A stretch of DNA of 12,324 nucleotides, from the NCBI GenBank assembly GCA_016650185.1, contig JAENWE010000192.1, positions 1 to 12,324 on the forward strand. The letters run 5' to 3'. Source of the DNA: Vicinamibacteria bacterium. Lineage in GTDB: Bacteria; Acidobacteriota; Vicinamibacteria; Fen-336; JAGNNV01. This document shows positions 1 through 5,344 of this stretch, in pieces. Under the pieces are notes generated by a model that worked only from the letters and a program-made list of their open reading frames with translations, did not search any database and was not told the origin of the DNA. Both the position numbers and the translations under genes were made by a program. Each line of letters begins with the position of its first letter. Position 1 is the stretch's first letter.

Positions 1-126
1 CATCGTCACCCCCTGACCCCCTATCTGGGCATGGCCCTCCGCGGAGTCGTTTTGGAGACCTATGTTCGGGGTCGCAAGGTGTACGATCACGGAACTTTTG
101 CCGACCCGCACGGAGACCTCCTGTGA
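1..126 (+). CDS. allB: Allantoinase, C-terminal fragment (5' end outside window)
   Basis: The first 41 codons of the window, read in frame 1, end at TGA 124-126. They encode a tail containing HRHPLTPYLG, LRGVV, a VRGRKVY segment and DHGTF. This matches the C-terminus of cyclic amidohydrolases of the allantoinase/dihydropyrimidinase group, where the last strands carry a 'TPY-G---LRGVV--T-VRG--VY--G-F' pattern. Allantoinase hydrolyses allantoin to allantoate in the cytoplasm. The metal-binding histidines and the rest of the barrel lie upstream of the window, so the assignment rests on this tail and on the next gene being allantoicase, the following step of the pathway. The stop codon overlaps the GTG start of that gene (GTGA, 123-126), which suggests translational coupling. 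Another cyclic amidohydrolase is possible in principle but unlikely here. Confidence 0.85.
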   Translation, partial: HRHPLTPYLGMALRGVVLETYVRGRKVYDHGTFADPHGDLL

Positions 127-1115
127 CCGAAGACTTCACGACGCTCGTCGATCTTGCCTCGGCCCGCCTTGGGGGCCGCGTTCTGTTCGCGAACGATGAG
201 TTCTTCGCCTCGCGGCACAATCTGGTGAGGCGGGAGGCTCCGATCTTCATCGCGGACAAGTTCACGCCCAACGGCAAGTGGATGGATGGATGGGAGAGCC
301 GTCGCAAGCGTGGCCCAGGCCATGATTGGTGCGTCATTGAGTTGGGACGCCGCGGCATCGTTCAAGGCGTTGATATCGACACCGCGTTCTTTACCGGCAA
401 TTTCCCCGAGAAGGCCTCGATCGACACCTGTGACGTGGCTGCGATGGTGAGCCGCAGGACCATGGACAGGCTCCCTTGGAGCTCGATCTTGAGTCCGGTG
501 GCTCTGGCCGGCAACACCCACAACCTCTTCGCGATTTCCATAAAGCGCCCGGTCACGCACTTGCGCTTTCACATCTACCCGGATGGCGGGGTCGCCCGTC
601 TGCGCGTCTATGGCGATGTGGCCGTGGACTGGAAGAAGAAAAAGGGGATTGCGGACCTGGCCGCCATGGAGAACGGCGGGCGGGCGCTACTGGCGAGCGA
701 CGAACATTTCGGCCTCAAGAACAACCTCTTGCTTCCGGGGCGCGCGCCGAACATGGGCGAGGGCTGGGAGTCGCGGCGCCGCCGCGGGCCTGGGCACGAC
801 TGGGTGATTATTCGTCTGGGCGCCCCGGGCCATATCGAGAAGGTTGAGATCGATACGAATCACTTCAAAGGCAACTACCCGGAGATCGCACGGCTCGACG
901 GGGCTTTCGCGCCCGACGCCGCCGTGCAGGACTTCGTGGACAATCGAGTTGCTTTCAAACCTCTTCTGGCCGAGCACAAGCTCCGGCCTCATCGACGCCA
1001 CCTTATCAGCAGGGGAATCGAGAAGCACGAGACGTTTACTCACGTGCGCATGAGGATCTTTCCCGACGGGGGCGTCTCTCGTCTGAGGCTCTATGGACGG
1101 CCCCGACTGGCTTGA
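123..1115 (+). CDS. alc: Allantoicase (allantoate amidinohydrolase)
   Basis: A 330-residue protein that hydrolyses allantoate to ureidoglycolate and urea. It shows the duplicated jelly-roll architecture of allantoicases. Repeat 1 has GWESRRKRGPGHDW (56-69), VDIDTAFFTGNFPE (83-96) and an H-R-H-IYPDGGVARLRVYG strand (146-164). Repeat 2 has GWESRRRRGPGHDW (214-227), VEIDTNHFKGNYPE (241-254) and a second IFPDGGVSRLRLYG strand (312-325). The length is normal for the family. The start is the GTG at 123, overlapping the allB stop by 4 nt, with a Shine-Dalgarno GGAGA at 112-116 placed 6 nt upstream. The 3' end overlaps the uraD start by 23 nt. The position between allantoinase and the urate-breakdown genes supports the role. 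Choosing allantoicase rather than allantoate amidohydrolase implies the ureidoglycolate/urea branch and not the ammonia-releasing branch. Confidence 0.96.
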   Translation: MTEDFTTLVDLASARLGGRVLFANDEFFASRHNLVRREAPIFIADKFTPNGKWMDGWESRRKRGPGHDWCVIELGRRGIVQGVDIDTAFFTGNFPEKASIDTCDVAAMVSRRTMDRLPWSSILSPVALAGNTHNLFAISIKRPVTHLRFHIYPDGGVARLRVYGDVAVDWKKKKGIADLAAMENGGRALLASDEHFGLKNNLLLPGRAPNMGEGWESRRRRGPGHDWVIIRLGAPGHIEKVEIDTNHFKGNYPEIARLDGAFAPDAAVQDFVDNRVAFKPLLAEHKLRPHRRHLISRGIEKHETFTHVRMRIFPDGGVSRLRLYGRPRLA

Positions 1116-1611
1116 CGCGGCGTCGTCCAGCGAGGCGACGGCTGCTCTTTTTCGCTGCTGCGGCGTCGCGGGCTGGGCGAACCGGATGGCCGCTCTGCGT
1201 CCGTTCGGAACGTCCGATGCGCTCATGGCCGCGGCGGAGAGCGAATGGCGACGGGCTTCCCGCGACGAGATCCTGGAGGCCTTCTTGCAGCATCCACGCA
1301 TCGGGGATCGCGAATCGCTAAGGGCCAGATTCCCTCTCACCCATGCGTGGTCCGCCCACGAACAAGGCGGGGCCTCAGGCGCCGAAGAGAAGGTGCTCGA
1401 CGATCTCGCCGAGGGCAACCGCCTCTACGAAGCCCGGTTCGGCCATATGTTCATTGTCTGCGCCTCGGGCAAGGCAGCATCCGAGATGCTGGCCCTGCTG
1501 CGGGCCCGCCTGGACAACGATCCGATCGACGAATTGAGAGTCGCGGCCGCCGAACAGATGAAGATCACACGCCTGAGGATCGAGAGACTCCTCAGGGAAC
1601 GAGCCGCTTAG
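1093..1611 (+). CDS. uraD: OHCU decarboxylase (2-oxo-4-hydroxy-4-carboxy-5-ureidoimidazoline decarboxylase)
   Basis: A 172-residue protein that decarboxylates OHCU stereospecifically to (S)-allantoin, the last of the three steps from urate. The hallmark motif HPRIGD (67-72) carries the catalytic histidine (His67). It is followed by a SAHEQGGA segment (87-94) and by FGHMFIVCASGK (116-127), which matches the family's 'FG--F-I-A-G-' strand. The C-terminal part has the usual EL--AA-EQ-KIT-LR-E-LL helix (147-167). The length is typical. ATG 1093 lies inside the end of alc (23-nt overlap) and has a TGAGG at 1084-1088 just 4 nt upstream, somewhat close but usable. The product probably works directly with the HIU hydrolase encoded 9 nt downstream. 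The enzyme is cytoplasmic with no signal peptide. Confidence 0.95.
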   Translation: MDGPDWLDAASSSEATAALFRCCGVAGWANRMAALRPFGTSDALMAAAESEWRRASRDEILEAFLQHPRIGDRESLRARFPLTHAWSAHEQGGASGAEEKVLDDLAEGNRLYEARFGHMFIVCASGKAASEMLALLRARLDNDPIDELRVAAAEQMKITRLRIERLLRERAA

Positions 1612-1620
1612 AGGCTGCGC

Positions 1621-1959
1621 ATGAAATCTCCAATCACCACTCACGTGCTCGACACTTCGATCGGCAAGCCGGCGGCGAACGTAGCCGCCCGGCTGGAGCG
1701 GATCAGCGAAGCGGAGACGGTTGTCCTCGGATCGAGTGTCACCAATGCCGACGGCCGAATCGGCGATCTTGTCGACGGCCCCCTCGACCGTGGCCGCTAT
1801 CGGATCACCTTCGACACCGCCGCCTACTTCGCCGAGCGCGGGGTCTCCTGTTTCTTTCCGGAGATCTCGATCCTCTTCGAGATCACCGACACCACGAAGC
1901 ACCATCACGTGCCTCTTCTGCTGAGCCCCTTCGGCTACAGCACGTACCGGGGGAGCTGA
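1621..1959 (+). CDS. uraH: 5-Hydroxyisourate hydrolase (transthyretin-like)
   Basis: A 112-residue transthyretin-related protein that hydrolyses 5-hydroxyisourate to OHCU. All family signatures are visible: N-terminal THVLDTSIGKPA (7-18) with His8, DGR (44-46) with Arg46, KHHHVPLLLSP (93-103) with the active-site histidine before VP (His96), and the C-terminal tetrapeptide YRGS, which in this family completes the tunnel-shaped active site at the tetramer interface. The protein is a normal full-length bacterial form without a signal peptide, so it is cytoplasmic. The start ATG follows AGAGG (1610-1614) by 6 nt, and the gene begins 9 nt after the uraD stop. The puuD start is 7 nt after its stop, so uraD, uraH and puuD form one transcription unit covering urate to allantoin. 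Confidence 0.97.
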   Translation: MKSPITTHVLDTSIGKPAANVAARLERISEAETVVLGSSVTNADGRIGDLVDGPLDRGRYRITFDTAAYFAERGVSCFFPEISILFEITDTTKHHHVPLLLSPFGYSTYRGS

Positions 1960-1966
1960 GTTTCTT

Positions 1967-2764
1967 ATGGAATGGTCTGAGTGGGCGAGCGTGATCATGC
2001 GCGGGGCGCACATCTTCGCGGGGATTCTGTGGATCGGGCAGACCTGGTACTTCGCATGGTTGGACGTTCAGTTCGAGGATGCGGTGGCGAATCCCGACGG
2101 GAAGGTGTGGATGGTCCACAGCGGCGGTTTCTACGAGGTGGACAAGATCAAGGTGCCGCAGACCATGCCGAAGACGCTGCACTGGTTCCGTTGGGAGGCC
2201 ATGACGACGTGGCTGACCGGCCTGATTCTGCTCTGGCTCGTGTATTTCGCCGGCGGCCTCATGGTGGACGCCGAGGGGAACGAAATGTCGCTCGCCTCGT
2301 CGCTCGGCCTCACGATCGCGCTCATGGTCGTGGGTTGGCTGATCTACGACTCGCTTTGGATTTCGCCGATCAAACGCGCCCCGCTGGTGGCTGGACCGAT
2401 CTGCTATGGGCTGATGGTCACCTTGATGTGGTATCTGACCCAGCGTGTCGCGGGCCGGCCGGCCTTCCTGATCGAGGCCGCGGTGCTCGGAACCATCATG
2501 GTGATGAATGTGTGGATGCGCATCCTGCCCGGCCAGCGGGCCATGATCGTGGACCGCATCGCCGGCCGCGAACCGGACCAATCCCTCGCGGATCGGGCCA
2601 AGGACCGCTCGAAGCACAACACCTTCATCATCCTGCCCGTGATCTTCCTGATGATCTCCAACCATTACCCGATCACCACGTACGGAAACGAGAGCAACTG
2701 GGTCGTCTTCGCGGTGGTGACTCTTCTCGCCTGGCTGGTTGTGCCGGTTCTGCGGCGGAGGTAG
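1967..2764 (+). CDS. puuD: Membrane urate oxidase of the PuuD type, short form without cytochrome c domain
   Basis: A 265-residue integral membrane protein matching the N-terminal urate-oxidase domain of PuuD (urate hydroxylase), which oxidises urate to 5-hydroxyisourate. Diagnostic stretches are RGAHIFAGILWIGQTWYF (12-29), HSGGFYEV (51-58), LHWFRWEA (71-78), a SLWISPIKRAP segment (129-139), and HNTFIILPVIFLMISNHYP (217-235) with conserved histidines 14, 51, 72, 217 and 233. About seven hydrophobic segments are seen, near 8-30, 80-99, 112-132, 141-158, 166-186, 219-235 and 245-262. Well-studied PuuD proteins carry a C-terminal cytochrome c domain after this part and are nearer 400 residues. 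Here the chain ends VVPVLRRR, there is a single cysteine and no CxxCH. Electrons must therefore go to a separate carrier. The start ATG has GGGGGAG (1949-1955) 11 nt upstream, inside the uraH end. Confidence 0.92.
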   Translation: MEWSEWASVIMRGAHIFAGILWIGQTWYFAWLDVQFEDAVANPDGKVWMVHSGGFYEVDKIKVPQTMPKTLHWFRWEAMTTWLTGLILLWLVYFAGGLMVDAEGNEMSLASSLGLTIALMVVGWLIYDSLWISPIKRAPLVAGPICYGLMVTLMWYLTQRVAGRPAFLIEAAVLGTIMVMNVWMRILPGQRAMIVDRIAGREPDQSLADRAKDRSKHNTFIILPVIFLMISNHYPITTYGNESNWVVFAVVTLLAWLVVPVLRRR

Positions 2765-2772
2765 GCCGACCG

Positions 2773-2792
2773 CTCAGGTATGGCAACCTGAG
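2773..2792. repeat. Small inverted repeat between puuD and polB
   Basis: CTCAGGT (2773-2779) and ACCTGAG (2786-2792) form a perfect 7-bp stem with a 6-nt loop, 8 nt after the puuD stop. No T-run follows, so it is not a classical intrinsic terminator. It might act in RNA processing or as a small operator, or be chance. The loop and 3' arm also contain a three-codon reading frame (ATG at 2780, TGA at 2789-2791). Confidence 0.35.
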
Positions 2793-2821
2793 GCATGCGC
2801 CCGGGAGTGGTCCAGCACCGC

Positions 2822-2829
2822 GAGGAGAG
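2822..2829 (+). promoter_or_regulatory. Ribosome binding site that decides the polB start
   Basis: GAGGAGAG at 2822-2829 is a strong Shine-Dalgarno sequence placed 7 nt before GTG 2837. The in-frame ATG at 2795 has only GAGG with a 1-2 nt gap to the codon (2790-2793), which is too close. The 14 residues it would add (starting MRPGVVQ) do not resemble a polymerase N-terminus. The GTG start is therefore preferred. Confidence 0.65.
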
Positions 2830-2836
2830 TCAGGCG

Positions 2837-5185
2837 GTGAAAGACGAATGGTTGTGGGGCTGGGATCAAACGCCCGGCATCGTCTCGGTGTGGGCCGAGG
2901 CCGACGGTCGGGCGACGGTCTGGCGTCGGTTGGCCGAAACCGGTGAACTCGTTCGGGAGGAAGAGAGTTTTCGTCCCTGGATTCTGCTCGAGGAACTGGA
3001 CGACCTGCGCCACCTGGGGCTCCAACTGGGCCCCGACGGCGCCTCGCATGCCCGGGTGACCTTCCGAAAGCTCGACGGCCCGGGCGAGTTGAAGTACCTG
3101 GTCAGCGCGGACCGAGTGAGGACGCTGACCGCGGCCGTTCTTCACGGCGCGAGCCGACGTCTCGGGCGACTCGTCGGCCACCTGCGGGAACTGGGCAAAG
3201 AGCGGGTTCTCGCCCTCCCGCCTGAGGAGCAGTACCTCGTAGCCACGGGAAGGACATACTTTCGCGACCTGACCTTCGACCAGTTGCGCCGGCTGCAGTT
3301 CGACCTCGAGACGACCGGTCTGGACGCGGATCGCGATCGGATCTTCATGGTGGCGGTCCGGGATCCGGACGGTGTCGTGGAGTTGCTGGAGGCCGGCGGC
3401 GCGACGGACGCCGCCGAAGCCGATCTCATCCGCCGCCTGGTGACCAAGGTGCAGGCCGCCGATCCTGACGTGATCGAGAATCACAATCTTCACGGCTTCG
3501 ACCTGCCCTTTCTGCACCGGCGGGCGCGCCGACTGGGCGTGCTTCTTGGCCTCGGGCGCACCGGGTCTCCCGGATTGAGGGAACGGGCGGCCCGGCGGGG
3601 TATGGCGAGCGACGGCCTTGGCCGGCGCCGGGTGCGGCTTATCGCCCCCGGCCGCGAGTTGATCGACACCATGGACGCGGTTCTGCGGTACGACTTCGCC
3701 GCCCGGGATCTGCCTGGCCACGGTCTCAAAGCGATCGCGCGTCATCTCGGCATCGCCGGTCCCGATCGCGAACTCATCCCCGGCGCTCAGGTGTACGAGA
3801 CCTATTGCCTCGATCCGGCGCGAGTGCGACGGTACGCGACCGATGACGTCGAGGAGGCCGCGGCGTTGGCCAGGATGTTCGGAGGCGCGGCGTTTGCTTT
3901 GGCTCGGATGGCCCCGCGCCGGTACGAACGGCTGGCCGACGCGGGTGCGGCGACCGGCGTGATCGATCCGCTTCTGGTCCGCGCCTATCTGCGTGCGGGG
4001 ATGGCCCTTCCCGCCTACCGACCCGGCCCCGACATCCCGCACAGCGGAGCCGCGCTGCATCTGTTCGCGTCCGGCGTCGCCCATCGGATCGTCAAGGCCG
4101 ACGTGGCGAGTCTGTATCCGTCGCTGATGCGCGCCTACCGGATCGGTCCCTCGCGCGATCACCTCGGGGCGCTGCTGACCCTCGTCGATGGGCTGGTGGA
4201 GCGACGTCTCGAGGAGAAGGCGAGCGCCCGCCACGCGCCGAAGGGTTCGGCCTTGCGCCACACCCACGAGGCGACCTCGGCGGCGATGAAGCTCGTGGTC
4301 AACACCGCCTACGGGTATCTCGCCGCCGGCGGAGGCCTGACGCGCTTCGCGGACGTGAGCGCGGCGAACGAAGTGACGCGTCGCGGTCGGGAAACCCTCG
4401 ACCAGATGTGCCGTGAACTCGCGGCCCGCGGGGCGTTCTTGCTGGAGGCGGACACCGACGGCGTCTATTTCTCGGTGCCCGAGGCCTGGACCGAGGATGA
4501 CGAGAAACGCGTCGTCGGCGAAGTGGGCGCACTTCTGCCGCCCCTCGTGCGCCTCGAGTTCGAAGGGCGTTACGCCGCCATGTTGTCTCACGAGCCCAAG
4601 AACTATGCCCTGCTGGGTTATGACGGAAAGCTCATCCTACGAGGCGTCGCTTTTCGGTCCAGTCGCGCGGAGCCCTACGGCGAGAGCTTTCTCCGTCGCG
4701 CGATCGACCACCTTCTGGTGGGCGATGTGGTTGGGGTGCGAGAGGCCTACCTTCAGACCCTGGCTGCGCTCCGGCATCGTGAGTTGCCCACGTATGACGT
4801 GTCTTCCCGAGTACGCCTCACCAAGACGAAGGAGCAGTATCTGGAAACGCGGGAGAGCCGCCGAGAACTCTCGTACGAGGCGATGCTCGCCGCCGGCCGA
4901 CCGCGCTGGGGCCTTGGCGATCGAGTGCGCGTCTATCGAACCCGGGACGGGATGGGCGGTGTCGTGGCTGAGCGGGAGGACGGTGTTCCAACCATCGATG
5001 TGACAGGTCAACGGGACTACGATGTCGATCACTACGTCAGGCTGCTGCGCGAGACCTACGCCTCACGCCTGTCGCGCGCCTTCCGCCCCGAGGACTATGC
5101 GGCGCTCTTCGCTGATCCTGCGCAGATGCAGCTCTTCGCTCCATCCATAGCGGCGATTCGCCCGGTGCTGACCCGGCATTCGTGA
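2837..5185 (+). CDS. Family B DNA polymerase with 3'-5' exonuclease domain
   Basis: About 782 residues from GTG 2837, close to E. coli Pol II in length. The exonuclease domain has Exo I FDLET (155-159, with Asp156 and Glu158), Exo II N-HNLHGFD (about 215-222) and Exo III YATDD (333-337). The polymerase domain has motif A DVASLYPSLMRAY (422-434), motif B KLVVNTAYGYL (485-495) and motif C ADTDGVYF (538-545). It also has a KNYALLGYDGKLILRG segment (588-603), equivalent to the KKxY region. All catalytic acids are present, so an active proofreading polymerase is expected. Motif C has DTDG where Pol II and eukaryotic family B enzymes have DTDS. Near the C-terminus QMQLF (763-767) resembles a beta-clamp-binding pentapeptide. 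The gene follows puuD after 72 nt in the same direction. A role in repair or translesion synthesis is known for bacterial relatives; no link to purine catabolism is evident. An ATG at 2795 is an alternative, weaker start. Confidence 0.93.
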   Translation: MKDEWLWGWDQTPGIVSVWAEADGRATVWRRLAETGELVREEESFRPWILLEELDDLRHLGLQLGPDGASHARVTFRKLDGPGELKYLVSADRVRTLTAAVLHGASRRLGRLVGHLRELGKERVLALPPEEQYLVATGRTYFRDLTFDQLRRLQFDLETTGLDADRDRIFMVAVRDPDGVVELLEAGGATDAAEADLIRRLVTKVQAADPDVIENHNLHGFDLPFLHRRARRLGVLLGLGRTGSPGLRERAARRGMASDGLGRRRVRLIAPGRELIDTMDAVLRYDFAARDLPGHGLKAIARHLGIAGPDRELIPGAQVYETYCLDPARVRRYATDDVEEAAALARMFGGAAFALARMAPRRYERLADAGAATGVIDPLLVRAYLRAGMALPAYRPGPDIPHSGAALHLFASGVAHRIVKADVASLYPSLMRAYRIGPSRDHLGALLTLVDGLVERRLEEKASARHAPKGSALRHTHEATSAAMKLVVNTAYGYLAAGGGLTRFADVSAANEVTRRGRETLDQMCRELAARGAFLLEADTDGVYFSVPEAWTEDDEKRVVGEVGALLPPLVRLEFEGRYAAMLSHEPKNYALLGYDGKLILRGVAFRSSRAEPYGESFLRRAIDHLLVGDVVGVREAYLQTLAALRHRELPTYDVSSRVRLTKTKEQYLETRESRRELSYEAMLAAGRPRWGLGDRVRVYRTRDGMGGVVAEREDGVPTIDVTGQRDYDVDHYVRLLRETYASRLSRAFRPEDYAALFADPAQMQLFAPSIAAIRPVLTRHS

Positions 5186-5344
5186 TCCCGTCCGGTCCCC
5201 CGGCGACGCTTGTAACCTTGCACAGCCATGCCACTCATTCGGGTTTACGTCCACGATGCCTCTGCATCCACAGGTCCGTGAGTCGCGCCGGCGCCGGTCA
5301 GTCCCGATCCCGATCTCGATTCCCGCTTTGACTCACATCTCGGC
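5186..5344. other. Intergenic region between convergent genes
   Basis: These 159 nt separate the polymerase stop from the stop of the acylase gene on the other strand. I see no convincing small gene, tRNA or promoter. The right half holds an inverted repeat with a GC-palindromic core (listed separately) and short imperfect reiterations of CGATCC/CGATCT/CGATTC at 5304-5322. The region presumably contains transcription ends for both convergent units, but no GC hairpin followed by a T-run is visible in either direction. Confidence 0.6.
5278..5336. repeat. Inverted repeat with palindromic core at the convergent junction
   Basis: GTGAGTC (5278-5284) and GACTCAC (5330-5336) are a perfect 7-bp inverted repeat enclosing 45 nt. 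Directly after the left arm is the 10-bp perfect palindrome GCGCCGGCGC (5285-5294), overlapping a second palindrome CCGGCGCCGG (5288-5297). It could mark a bidirectional, factor-assisted terminator or a protein site. There is no T-tract to support an intrinsic terminator. Confidence 0.3.

Noticed and set aside
298..800. Internal duplication within allantoicase as a recent repeat
   Set aside because: The two GWESRR-type blocks are the ancient two-domain architecture of the whole family, and the nucleotide sequences have diverged.
2773..2792. Intrinsic terminator after puuD
   Set aside because: The 7-bp hairpin is short and no T-run follows on the plus strand, so it is reported only as an inverted repeat.
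2774..4591. Long open frame (605 codons) on the minus strand opposite the polymerase gene
   Set aside because: It lies antisense to a polymerase with all catalytic motifs, its translation shows no recognisable domain, and long antisense frames are expected in high-GC coding DNA.
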